DNA of 34,636 nucleotides from JBQCEE01 sp051960575. Its GTDB lineage: Bacteria > Actinomycetota > Actinomycetes > Mycobacteriales > Jatrophihabitantaceae. The notes below the pieces were generated by a model. The model ran no database searches and was not told the DNA's origin. It saw only the letters and a list, made by a program, of their open reading frames with translations. The stretch spans positions 1-34,636 of the forward strand of contig NZ_JBQCEE010000131.1 of assembly GCF_051960575.1 (NCBI RefSeq), in the 5' to 3' direction. Position numbers and translations under genes: made by a program. Positions within the stretch are counted from its first letter, which is position 1, and each line of letters begins with the position of its first letter. Of the stretch, positions 26,647 to 34,530 are shown piece after piece.

Positions 26647-26685
26647 GTCCTCTGCGCAGGAGTGTGGCGGCGCGCCCCTGATACC
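26647..26685 (-). promoter_or_regulatory. Putative ECF promoter of lipoprotein-sigma operon
   Basis: On the minus strand GGTATCA (26679-26685), 14 bp, CACTCCTGC (26656-26664), 5 bp, GGAC (26647-26650), ending 22 bp before the ATG. It matches the motif before the DUF4232 gene at 23426-23465 block for block. A flanking 10-bp perfect inverted pair (GCGCGTCCCT 26625-26634, AGGGACGCGC 26698-26707) brackets the region. Confidence 0.5.
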
Positions 26686-26713
26686 GCCACCGGTGACAGG
26701 GACGCGCCCCGGC

Positions 26714-29700
26714 TCACCCCTCGGCCGGCGCGGCCACCAGCTGCTCGTAGTGCGCGCGGTCGTCGCGCAGCCGCCAGACGGCGACGGCGTGCTCGGGCGA
26801 CGGCACGCCCTGCTGCTGCAGCGGCCGCCACATCGGCCGCGACCACGTCGTCACCGGGATCTCGTCCACGATCTGCACGTAGTGCGGGCGCTGCGACACC
26901 GGCAGCTTGTCGACCGCGGCCTCGAGCGCGGCGGTGTCGAGCGAGGCCCCCGGACGCAGGGTCGCGGCGCCGACGAGCACCGGCTCGCCGCGCTCGGGGT
27001 CGTCGACGCCGTAGGCGACGACGAGGTCGACGCCGGGGATCGAGCCGAGCGCGAACCGCGCGCCGGCGGGCAGCACGGCGCCGTCGGACGTCAGCAGCAC
27101 CTCGGGCACCGAGCCGGCGAGCCAGAGGTCGTCGTGGTCGTCGCGCAGGAACAGGTCGTCGGTCGACTGCCAGGCGTCGCCCGCCTCGAAGACGCTGCGC
27201 AGCGCGGTGCCGGCGCCGGCGTCGTTCGGGTCGACGCGGGCGAGCAGCAGCCCGACCTCGTCGGTGGCGCATTCGCGCGCGAGCCCGTCGGCGCCGAGCT
27301 TGAGCTGCCGCTTGCGCAGGTCGTAGCGGGCCACCCGCACCTCGGCGGTGCCGGGCAGCGGCCGCCCCATCGAGCCGGGAGTGCGTCCGGTGAGGTTGAC
27401 CAGGATCGTCTCGCCCTCGGCGGACGCGTAGAACTCCAGCACCTTCGCGTCAGGGAAGCGGGCGGCGGTGCGGCGCCAGAGGTTCCGCGGCATGCCCGAG
27501 CCCAGGAACATCTGGATCGGGTGGCTGCGCTCGGCCGGGTTCGGCGGGGCGTCGACGACGCGGCGCAGCGAGGTCCAGGTGTAGCTGACGTGCGTGGCGC
27601 CGTAGCGCCGCACCTCGTCCCAGAAGGTCGCCGGGTCGCCGTCGTGGCCGAGCGCGAAGCGGGCGCCGGACGCGACCGCCCCGCCGATCGACATGAGCAG
27701 GCACGACGAGTGGTAGATCGGCGTGGTGCAGTAGACGGTGTGGCCGGGCTTGAGGGCGGCGGCCGACGCGGTGCCGAGCGCCGACAGCGCCCAGCGCCGG
27801 TTGGTGATCGGCAGCGCCTTCGTCCCGGCGCCCTCACCGGTGAACAGCACGAACGCGACGTCACCGGCGCGGTGCGGGTTGGGCGTGTACCAGGCGGGCA
27901 GCGTCACGGTCGCGGGGTCGATCCGCTCCATGTCGATGACGTCGGGGTGCAGCTCGCGGGCGTCGGCGGCATCGGCCGCGGGCGCGCCGCCGCCGAGCAC
28001 GGCCCAGCGCACACCCGTGATCGTGTCGGCGAGGCCGACGTGCTCGGGGTCGGAGACCACCCAGGTGATGCCGCCGAGCTCGGCCTCGCGGGCCGGGTCG
28101 CCGTCGGGACGCAGCAGCACGGCGGTGGCGCCGAGCCGGCTCAGCGCCGCCAGCACCGCGACGGCGCTGGGCCGCGTCTCCATCAGCACGCCGACGCGGT
28201 CGCCCTGCCGCACACCGACCGAGATGAGGCCACGCACGACGCTGTCGACACGGTGCTTCACCTCGCCCTGGCGGTAGGCCCGGTCGGCGAAGAGGAAGCA
28301 GATGTCCTCGGCCGAGCGCCGGGCCTGCTCGTCTAGCAGCTGGCCGAGCGAGATGCGGGTGCGCGGGTCGAGCTGCTCGATGCGGGTGAGGCGGGGCAGC
28401 TGCACCGGCGCCTCGGTCGCGATGCTGCGCGCCAGCCGCACGACGCGGCGGGTCGAGTCGAGCGCGAAGCGGCCGGCACCGAGGCCGACCTCGGCGACCT
28501 GAGCGGCCATCACCGCGCCGGCGCTGAGCGGCGGCGCCTGCTCGTCGACCGTCTCGGCCGGGCGGATCGACGCCGGCAGCTCGCCGCCATCGCGGCGCCA
28601 CTGCACCCAGTCGGCGACGGCGGGCCACGAGAAGTTGGTGGCGGCCGAGCCGACGACCAGGCCGAAGTGGCCGGCGTTGAGCGTGACCTCGTAGACCTGC
28701 GCGCGCGGCGCGGCCTGGCGGATCGCGCGGACGGCATCGGGGTGGCCGATGGTGTCCTTGATGCCGACGAAGGTCAGGATCGGCAGGTCGATGTCGGCGA
28801 GCGTCACCAGCCGGTCGTCGATGACGAAGCCGCCGACCAGCATGCGGTTGTGGGTGACGAACTGCTCGAGCAGTTCGGCGATGGCCGGGCCCGAGTACGC
28901 CGTCCAGCCCTCGTTGTCGAGGAAGCGGCGCTGGCGCTCGCGCGGCAGCAGCGCGTCGCGGTCGTGCAGGGCCAGCAGGAACTTCACCCGCGCCTGCAGG
29001 CTCTTGGCCGGGGTGAGCATCTTGAAGCCGGTGCGGGCCACCCAGCCCGGCATCGAGACGTGTGCGAGCAGACCGCTCTCGACGACCTCGTTCGCCAGCC
29101 GCGCGACCTTCTCGGGCGCGATCGGCACGGGCAGCGGCGCGCGGGTGTCGACCGGCGAGCCGAAGGTGATGAGCGAGTCGATGTCGTCGCCGCGGCGGAA
29201 CGCGGCGGTCTGGTAGGCGAACATGCCGCCCTGCGAGTAGCCGGCGAGGATCACTTTCTGGCCGGTGGCCTTGGTGACGCGCTCGATGGCGTCGCTGACG
29301 GCGAGCACGTGGTCGGTGAGCGTGCGCTTGAGGCCGCCGGGCTCGTGGTCGGGGCGGCCGAAGTCGACCACCCACGGGTCGGCGCCGACCCGGTGCAGCG
29401 CGGCGACGGCGGAGGTGTCCTGCGAGACGTCCCAGACCTCGGTGGTGACCATGAGCGGCGGCACCAGGATGATCGGCGGCGCGCCGGCCGGCACGTCGTC
29501 GGCGAAGTAGTGCCGCAGCCGGTAGTTCAACTGCTCGGCCTCGACGGTGTACGGCGAGCTCTCGTCCTCGGTCTCGAGGCCGCCGAAGCGGACGACCTCG
29601 GCGACGTTCTGGGCGGTGCGGACCACACGGCGCAGCAGGCGTGCAGGGTCGGCGGGTACGGCGGGCAGACCGGACCGTGACGACGGCCGGTCGGGGATCG

Positions 29701-29719
29701 ACGTCTCGGGCTGGTTCAT
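26714..29719 (-). CDS. Fused PhaC-like alpha/beta hydrolase and acyl-CoA synthetase
   Basis: A 1001-residue two-domain protein. Residues about 40-380 form an alpha/beta hydrolase of the PhaC/lipase type: lipase box GYSQGG with Ser162 (PHA synthases have Cys there), Asp in GIKDTIGHPDAV and His in LNAGHFGLVVG. Residues about 450-1000 form an AMP-binding adenylating domain. Its phosphate loop is atypical (LFTGEGAGTKALPIT rather than TSGTTGxPKG), while the A5-like FYASAEGETILVNLTG and the C-terminal VTTWSRPMWRPL are recognisable. The layout and length match mycobacterial Rv1683, a proposed lipase/acyl-CoA synthase tied to triacylglycerol metabolism. ATG 29719 was chosen because upstream residues are Arg-rich and unrelated. 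It occupies the place where tsaD is expected by synteny. Confidence 0.85.
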   Translation of the reverse strand: MNQPETSIPDRPSSRSGLPAVPADPARLLRRVVRTAQNVAEVVRFGGLETEDESSPYTVEAEQLNYRLRHYFADDVPAGAPPIILVPPLMVTTEVWDVSQDTSAVAALHRVGADPWVVDFGRPDHEPGGLKRTLTDHVLAVSDAIERVTKATGQKVILAGYSQGGMFAYQTAAFRRGDDIDSLITFGSPVDTRAPLPVPIAPEKVARLANEVVESGLLAHVSMPGWVARTGFKMLTPAKSLQARVKFLLALHDRDALLPRERQRRFLDNEGWTAYSGPAIAELLEQFVTHNRMLVGGFVIDDRLVTLADIDLPILTFVGIKDTIGHPDAVRAIRQAAPRAQVYEVTLNAGHFGLVVGSAATNFSWPAVADWVQWRRDGGELPASIRPAETVDEQAPPLSAGAVMAAQVAEVGLGAGRFALDSTRRVVRLARSIATEAPVQLPRLTRIEQLDPRTRISLGQLLDEQARRSAEDICFLFADRAYRQGEVKHRVDSVVRGLISVGVRQGDRVGVLMETRPSAVAVLAALSRLGATAVLLRPDGDPAREAELGGITWVVSDPEHVGLADTITGVRWAVLGGGAPAADAADARELHPDVIDMERIDPATVTLPAWYTPNPHRAGDVAFVLFTGEGAGTKALPITNRRWALSALGTASAAALKPGHTVYCTTPIYHSSCLLMSIGGAVASGARFALGHDGDPATFWDEVRRYGATHVSYTWTSLRRVVDAPPNPAERSHPIQMFLGSGMPRNLWRRTAARFPDAKVLEFYASAEGETILVNLTGRTPGSMGRPLPGTAEVRVARYDLRKRQLKLGADGLARECATDEVGLLLARVDPNDAGAGTALRSVFEAGDAWQSTDDLFLRDDHDDLWLAGSVPEVLLTSDGAVLPAGARFALGSIPGVDLVVAYGVDDPERGEPVLVGAATLRPGASLDTAALEAAVDKLPVSQRPHYVQIVDEIPVTTWSRPMWRPLQQQGVPSPEHAVAVWRLRDDRAHYEQLVAAPAEG

Positions 29720-29792
29720 GGCCTGCACTGTGCGGTGCAACGGGCGGCGGCGCAACCGCGCTTCACGGCGGTCACACCTCGACCGATCGATG

Positions 29793-30005
29793 TCAGTCGG
29801 GACGCGGCACCGGGTCGAAGCGCCAGACGTGGGCGGGGCGGGCGAGCAGGCCGGCGGGAGGCTCCGGCAGGCCGCGTCCGGTGCGGTCGATGACGACCAC
29901 CCGCTGGTCGCGGCTGCGGTAGACGTCGGCGTCCGGCGGTGCCTCGGCCAGGACGAATGCGAGCAGCTCGTCCTCGCGGCCGGCCTCGGCCTTCGCCTCC
30001 CACAT
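29793..30005 (-). CDS. Small conserved protein, ABM-like, function unknown
   Basis: A 70-residue protein, from MWEAKAEAGREDELLAFVL at the N-terminus to PAHVWRFDPVPR near the C-terminus. The pattern of a beta strand, a helix starting GREDELLAFV, then VYRSRDQRVVVIDRTG, suggests a small ferredoxin-like fold as in antibiotic-biosynthesis-monooxygenase (ABM) domain proteins. I recall similar short proteins in other actinobacteria, which makes it likely to be real. It starts 19 bp after the rimI stop on the same strand and is the last gene of that run. The Shine-Dalgarno before ATG 30005 is weak, so a start inside the 3' end of rimI cannot be excluded. Confidence 0.7.
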   Translation of the reverse strand: MWEAKAEAGREDELLAFVLAEAPPDADVYRSRDQRVVVIDRTGRGLPEPPAGLLARPAHVWRFDPVPRPD

Positions 30006-30024
30006 GACGGTGCGGGCGGTGCCG

Positions 30025-30486
30025 TCAGAGGGCACGCTGCATCTCCAGGGCGTCGACGCGTCCGTTGGCGTAGTAGCCGCGGCGGACGCGCAGGTCGGCG
30101 AAGCCGTTGCGGCGGTACAGCGCGAGCGCCGGCTCGTTGTCGACCCGCACCTCGAGCACCGTCTGCTCGGCGCCGCGCCGGCGTGCCTCGTCGAGCAGCG
30201 TGTCGAGCAACTGCTGGCCGATCCCCCGGCGCCGGGCGGCCGGCACGACGCCGACCGTGAGCACCTGGGCGGTGTCACCGACGACCATGACCCCGGCCCA
30301 GCCGAGCAGGTCGCCGTCGCGACCGTCGGTCGTGTCCTCGGCTGCGTAATACGCACGGAAGCGCTTGTCGGCGAGCTCGTCGCGGTAGCTCGCGTACGAC
30401 CACGCCTCGGTGCCGAACATCTCGTGCTCGTAGGGCATGAGCGCGTCGATGTGCGCGCGGGTCATGGGCACGATGCGAGCGGTCAC
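30025..30486 (-). CDS. rimI: GNAT N-acetyltransferase, RimI type
   Basis: A 153-residue GNAT-fold acetyltransferase. The acetyl-CoA binding motif is VGVVPAARRRGIGQQLLDTLLDEARRRGA, followed by LEVRVDNEPALALYRRNGF and the C-terminal GYYANGRVDALEMQRAL, both typical of RimI, the N-terminal acetyltransferase of ribosomal protein S18. The start is GTG 30486, which overlaps the tsaB stop (GTGA). In mycobacteria and Streptomyces the gene sits between tsaB and tsaD; here tsaB is present upstream but tsaD does not follow. Confidence 0.9.
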   Translation of the reverse strand: MTARIVPMTRAHIDALMPYEHEMFGTEAWSYASYRDELADKRFRAYYAAEDTTDGRDGDLLGWAGVMVVGDTAQVLTVGVVPAARRRGIGQQLLDTLLDEARRRGAEQTVLEVRVDNEPALALYRRNGFADLRVRRGYYANGRVDALEMQRAL

Positions 30487-31148
30487 GGGCGGGCGGTGAC
30501 CGTCTTCGGGACGCCGGGCACGACCGCGTCCGGGTGGCGGAGGTAGAGCGGCACGAGCGCCTCGCCCGGCGCCCCGCTGCCGAGGCGGTCGAGCGCGCGG
30601 TGGACGAGCACGAGCGGGTCGGGGAAGTCGGCGTCGAGCAGCGCCGGTCCGGCGAGGACGTCGGCGTAAATCCGCGCGCCGGCGCCGGCGATCGCGGTGA
30701 GACCGTCGAGTGGCACGGCGCCGGGTGCGGCGACGTCCGGACCGCCGGTGCGCTCCCCCGCCGCGTCGTAGCGCGCCCAGTAGACCTCGCGCCGCCGGGC
30801 GTCGGTGAGGACGAGGTAGTCGCCCTCGGTGGTCGGGCGGATGCCGTCGAGCGAGCAGACGCCGTAGGTGGGCACGCCGAGCGCGTCGCCGAGCGCGGCG
30901 GCGGTGACCAGCCCGACGCGCAGGCCGGTGTACGGGCCGGGACCGATGCCGGCGACGATCGCGCCGACGTCGGTGGCAGCGGCGCCTGCGTCCTGCAGGG
31001 TGGCGGCGATGGTCGGGCTCAGCAGCTCGCCGTGCCCCTTCGCGTTGACCTCCTGCCGCTGGGCGCGCGGCGTGACGGTGCCGCCGGACACCTCGGCGAG
31101 GGCGACGGAGATCGCCGCGGTGGACGTGTCGAGCGCGAGGACGAGCAC
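30483..31148 (-). CDS. tsaB: tRNA t6A biosynthesis protein TsaB
   Basis: A 221-residue ASKHA-fold protein needed, with TsaD and TsaE, to make N6-threonylcarbamoyladenosine on ANN-decoding tRNAs. The N-terminal VLALDTSTAAISVAL is the phosphate-1-like motif and IVAGIGPGPYTGLRVGLVTA the conserved TsaB signature. GTG 31148 gives the normal TsaB start (VLVLALDTST); the upstream in-frame codons run into repeat array B and are Arg-rich. It overlaps rimI by 4 bp (GTGA). Confidence 0.92.
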   Translation of the reverse strand: MLVLALDTSTAAISVALAEVSGGTVTPRAQRQEVNAKGHGELLSPTIAATLQDAGAAATDVGAIVAGIGPGPYTGLRVGLVTAAALGDALGVPTYGVCSLDGIRPTTEGDYLVLTDARRREVYWARYDAAGERTGGPDVAAPGAVPLDGLTAIAGAGARIYADVLAGPALLDADFPDPLVLVHRALDRLGSGAPGEALVPLYLRHPDAVVPGVPKTVTARP

Positions 31149-31184
31149 GATGACCGAGCCTAATCCGCACGCTCGCCCCGTCGG

Positions 31185-31306
31185 GTGACGAGTGCGGCGC
31201 CGGCGTGACGGACCCCGCCGTCCGGTGACGGATCGGGCCGCCGGGTGACGGCGATTTCGCCGTCTCCGGATCTTCGGACTCGTCACCCGATCTTGCGGTG
31301 CGTCAC
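31185..31306. repeat. GTGACGG box array B (4 forward + 3 reverse, 20-bp period)
   Basis: Forward boxes GTGACG(G/A) start at 31185, 31205, 31225 and 31245, exactly 20 bp apart. Inverted boxes CGTC(A/T)C start at 31261, 31281 and 31301, again 20 bp apart; the first is degenerate (CGTCTC). The innermost pair makes a hairpin (GACGGCG / CGCCGTC around ATTT). The element fills the 180-bp gap between tsaE (stop 31329) and tsaB (start 31148). It has the same 4+3 layout and polarity as array A, but with a 20-bp period. Confidence 0.9.
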
Positions 31307-31328
31307 CCACGCAGCCGGACGCGGCCCA

Positions 31329-31841
31329 TCAGCCGGTGAGCAGGCCGGTGAGGCGGGCGGCCCAGTCGCCGCCGTGGGGACGCAGCGTCGCGGTGCGCAC
31401 GTCGTCGTCGGCCCGCTCGAGGACGATCTCGAGCCGCTCGTCGTTCACCTGCTCGACCAGCCCGGCGCCCCACTCGACGACGGTCACCACGTCGGCCGCG
31501 TCGTAGTCGAGGTCGAGGTCGTCGACCTCGGTGAGCGAGCCGATGCGGTACGCGTCCACGTGCACCAGCGGCAGTGGGCCCGGGTGCACGCGGGCGATGA
31601 CGAACGTCGGGGACGCGATGCGCCCGCCGACCCCGAGACCCCGGCCGATCCCCTGCACGAGCGCCGTCTTGCCCGCACCGAGCGGGCCGGTCAGCACGAC
31701 GAGGTCGCCAGCACGCAGCACGCTCGCGAGCCGTGCGCCGAAGTCCTGCGTGTCGGTCACCGTCGGCAGCCGCAGCGGCGCGAGCGCGAGGTCGACGTGC
31801 GGTCGCACCGGACGACCCGGGCCGTGCATCGGCCCGGTCAC
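31329..31841 (-). CDS. tsaE: tRNA t6A biosynthesis ATPase TsaE
   Basis: A 170-residue P-loop ATPase of the YjeE/TsaE family, partner of TsaB and TsaD in t6A synthesis. Walker A is GPLGAGKT (residues 52-59). The family motif SPTFVIARVHPG and HVDAYRIGS follow, and VVEWGAGLVE is the conserved C-terminal signature. GTG 31841 overlaps the alr stop (GTGA), so the two are translationally coupled; later in-frame starts would also keep the ATPase domain. About 20 N-terminal residues precede the usual family start. Confidence 0.93.
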   Translation of the reverse strand: MTGPMHGPGRPVRPHVDLALAPLRLPTVTDTQDFGARLASVLRAGDLVVLTGPLGAGKTALVQGIGRGLGVGGRIASPTFVIARVHPGPLPLVHVDAYRIGSLTEVDDLDLDYDAADVVTVVEWGAGLVEQVNDERLEIVLERADDDVRTATLRPHGGDWAARLTGLLTG

Positions 31842-32974
31842 GCGTCACCGCCGACGTACACCCGGCTCACCCGCGGGCCGATGCGGGTGACGATCTCGTA
31901 GTGGATGGTGCCGACGGCGTCGGCCCAGTCCTGCGCGGTGGGCTCGCCCTCGCGTCCGCTGCCGAACAGGACGACGGGGTCGCCCGCCGACACCGGCAGG
32001 TCGCCGACATCGACGATGACCTGGTCCATGCAGACCCGCCCGGCCAGGGTGAAGCGCTCGCCGTTGATCCAGACCGGCCCCTTGGACGACGCGTGCCGTG
32101 GCACCCCGTCGGCGTACCCGAGCGGCACGAGCACGAGGGTCGTGTCGCGCGTGGTCGTGTACTCGTGCCCGTACGAGACGCCCTCGCCGGCGTGCACCCG
32201 CTTCACCAGTGCAGCGGCCGCGCGCAGCGTCATCGCAGGCACGAGGTCGAACTGCTCGTCGACGGGCGACAGCCCGTAGACGGCGATGCCCGGCCGCACG
32301 AGGTCGAAGTGCGCCTCGGGCAGCGTGAGCGTGGCGGCGGAGTTCGCGAGGTGCCGCACGCTCGGCCGCAGCCCCGCGTGCTCGGCGACGCCGACGGCCG
32401 CGGTGAAGGCGTCGATCTGCTTCGCGATCGTCGGGTGGCCCGGCGCGTCGGCGTAGGCGAAGTGGCTCCAGACGCCGACCGCCTCGATCTCGCCCGCCGC
32501 TTCCGACTTCGCGACCGCCGCGACCAGGTCGGGCCAGTCGTCGACGTAGCAGCCGTTGCGCGACAACCCGGTGTCGATCTTCAGGTGCACGCGGGCGGTG
32601 CGGCCGAGCGTGCGGGCCTGCTCGACCACCGCGTCCAGCTGCCAGCGGCTCGACACCGACAGGTCGACGTCGTGCTCGACGGCGGCGTGCACCGTCGCGA
32701 TCTCCTCGGGGGTCCAGAGCCACGACAGCAGGCGCGCGCCGATGCCGGAGCGGCGCAGGGCGACCGCCTCGTCGACGATCGCGGTGCCGAGCCAGGTGGC
32801 GCCGCCGGCGAGGGCGGCCGTGGCGGCGGGCAGCAGCCCGTGCCCGTACCCGTCGGCCTTGACGACGGCCATCACCTCGGCCGACGTCCGCGCCTTCAGC
32901 GAAGCGACGTTGCCCTTGATCGCGGCGAGGTCGATGACGGCTTCGGTGCGCAGCACGTGCCTAGTCTCGCCCAT
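31838..32974 (-). CDS. alr: Alanine racemase
   Basis: A 378-residue PLP-dependent alanine racemase, which supplies D-alanine for peptidoglycan. Lys39 in AVVKADGYGHG binds PLP, the catalytic Tyr is in VSYGHEYTTTRDT, and substrate-loop sequences such as GRVCMDQVIVDVGD are present. The length is normal. ATG 32974 gives a short extension before LRTEAVIDLAAIKGNV. It overlaps tsaE by 4 bp and lies downstream of nnrD across array C, the usual actinobacterial order. Confidence 0.95.
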   Translation of the reverse strand: MGETRHVLRTEAVIDLAAIKGNVASLKARTSAEVMAVVKADGYGHGLLPAATAALAGGATWLGTAIVDEAVALRRSGIGARLLSWLWTPEEIATVHAAVEHDVDLSVSSRWQLDAVVEQARTLGRTARVHLKIDTGLSRNGCYVDDWPDLVAAVAKSEAAGEIEAVGVWSHFAYADAPGHPTIAKQIDAFTAAVGVAEHAGLRPSVRHLANSAATLTLPEAHFDLVRPGIAVYGLSPVDEQFDLVPAMTLRAAAALVKRVHAGEGVSYGHEYTTTRDTTLVLVPLGYADGVPRHASSKGPVWINGERFTLAGRVCMDQVIVDVGDLPVSAGDPVVLFGSGREGEPTAQDWADAVGTIHYEIVTRIGPRVSRVYVGGDA

Positions 32975-32996
32975 CGGACGACGCGTCCGGCGCAGG

Positions 32997-33079
32997 GTGA
33001 CGGATGCACGCTTCGGGTGACGGATCGGCCGCTCGGGTGATGGCGTGTCGTGCCGTCACTCGACCTCCGGATCCGTCAC
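32997..33079. repeat. GTGACGG box array C (3 forward + 2 reverse, 20-bp period)
   Basis: Forward boxes start at 32997 (GTGACGG), 33017 (GTGACGG) and 33037 (GTGATGG), 20 bp apart. Inverted boxes CCGTCAC start at 33053 and 33073, 20 bp apart. The innermost pair is GTGATGGC / GCCGTCAC with a 7-nt loop, the same geometry as array A. The outer boxes share an 11-bp inverted match GGGTGACGGAT. It lies between nnrD (stop 33097) and alr (start 32974). It is a shorter member of the same family as arrays A and B. Confidence 0.88.
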
Positions 33080-33096
33080 CCGGCGCGGGAGCCGGC

Positions 33097-34530
33097 TCAG
33101 CGGGTGCGGGCGACGGTCGCGAGGGCCGGACGCACGGCGTTCAGCACGTCCAGTGAGGTGGGCGGTCCGTCCGCCGCGGCGAGTTGCCCCGCCACGCCGT
33201 GCACGTACGCGCCGACCGCCGCGGCGACCGGCGCATCGAGTCCGGACGCGAGCAGCGAGCCGATCAGCCCGCTCAGCACGTCCCCGCTGCCGGCGGTGCC
33301 GAGCCACGGCGTGCCGGGCGGGTTCACGAACACCGGGCCGTCGGGCGCGGCGACGACCGTCGCATTGCCCTGGAGCAGCACGACGACGCCGAGCTCCGCC
33401 GCAGCGGCCCGCGCCGCCCCGACGCGGTCGGCCCCCGGCGCCGACCCGACGAGCCGCTCGAACTCGCGGTCGTGCGGCGTGACGACCACCGGTGCCGAGC
33501 GGCCGCCCAGCGCCGAGCGCAGCGCGTCGTCCTGCGCCACGACGGTGATCGCGTCCGCGTCCAGCAGCACCGGCACGTCGGTGGCCAGTGCCTCGCGCAC
33601 CAGCCCGAGGGCCGCGCCGTCGGTGCCGATGCCTGGCCCGACGGTCCACGCCTGCACCCGCAGCTCACCGAGCGGCGTGCCCGACTGCACGACCACCTCG
33701 GGGTACCGCGCCCGGATCGCGTCCGGCGCCGACCCCGCGTACCGCACGAACCCCGCGCCACCGACCGCCGCCGACCCCGTGCACAACACGCCCGCACCGC
33801 CGTACGCCGACGACCCGGCCACGACGCCGATCACGCCGCGCGTGTACTTGTCGTCGGCGAACCCCGGCACCGGCAGCAGCGCCGCGACGTCCGCCGCCTC
33901 GAGCACCCGCACCGACGGCTCCGGCAGCGACAGGCCGATGTCGACGACGTGCACCTCACCGGCGTACTGCGGCCCGTCGCCGGCGACGAGCCCCGCCTTC
34001 AGCGCCCCGAACGTCACCGTCACGTCGGCGTGCACGACGTCCGCGCCCGCCTCGCCGGTGTCGGCGTCGATGCCCGACGGCAGGTCGACGGCCACGGTCG
34101 GCACCGCCCGCGCCGCCGCCGTCAGCCCGACCGCCTCACCACGCAGCCCCGGCGAGCCACCGATGCCGACGATGCCGTCGACGACGAGATCGGCCTGCGC
34201 CACGACCGCGGCGGACGACGGCACCACCCGTCCGCCCGCCGCGCGCAGCGCCGCCAGCCCCTCGGCGTGCGCCCGCCCGGGCGACAGCAGCATCGCCGAC
34301 ACCGCAGCACCCCGCCGCGCCAGCCGCGCGCCGGCGTACAGCGCGTCGCCGCCGTTGTTGCCGCCGCCGACGAGCAGCACGACCCGCGCGCCGTAGACCC
34401 GGCCGAGCACGCGCGCGCACTCGACGGCCAGCGCCGACGCCGCGCGCTGCATCAGCGCGCCCTCGGGCATCGTCGCCATCAGCGACGCCTCCGCCTCGCG
34501 GATCTGCGCCACCGAGTACGTGCCCCGCAT
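33097..34530 (-). CDS. nnrD: Bifunctional NAD(P)HX epimerase/dehydratase
   Basis: A 477-residue fusion that repairs hydrated NADH/NADPH. The N-terminal YjeF_N epimerase domain (about 1-210) contains VGGGNNGGDALYAGARLA and AVDLPSGIDADTG. The C-terminal ADP-dependent dehydratase domain (about 225-477) contains the nucleotide motif GTAGSGDVLSGLIGSLLASG and NATVVAAPDGPVFVNPPGTPWL. ATG 34530 lies in a TGATG overlap with the end of a 17-bp tandem repeat that separates it from acpS. The gene order acpS-nnrD-alr is common in actinobacteria. Confidence 0.94.
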   Translation of the reverse strand: MRGTYSVAQIREAEASLMATMPEGALMQRAASALAVECARVLGRVYGARVVLLVGGGNNGGDALYAGARLARRGAAVSAMLLSPGRAHAEGLAALRAAGGRVVPSSAAVVAQADLVVDGIVGIGGSPGLRGEAVGLTAAARAVPTVAVDLPSGIDADTGEAGADVVHADVTVTFGALKAGLVAGDGPQYAGEVHVVDIGLSLPEPSVRVLEAADVAALLPVPGFADDKYTRGVIGVVAGSSAYGGAGVLCTGSAAVGGAGFVRYAGSAPDAIRARYPEVVVQSGTPLGELRVQAWTVGPGIGTDGAALGLVREALATDVPVLLDADAITVVAQDDALRSALGGRSAPVVVTPHDREFERLVGSAPGADRVGAARAAAAELGVVVLLQGNATVVAAPDGPVFVNPPGTPWLGTAGSGDVLSGLIGSLLASGLDAPVAAAVGAYVHGVAGQLAAADGPPTSLDVLNAVRPALATVARTR

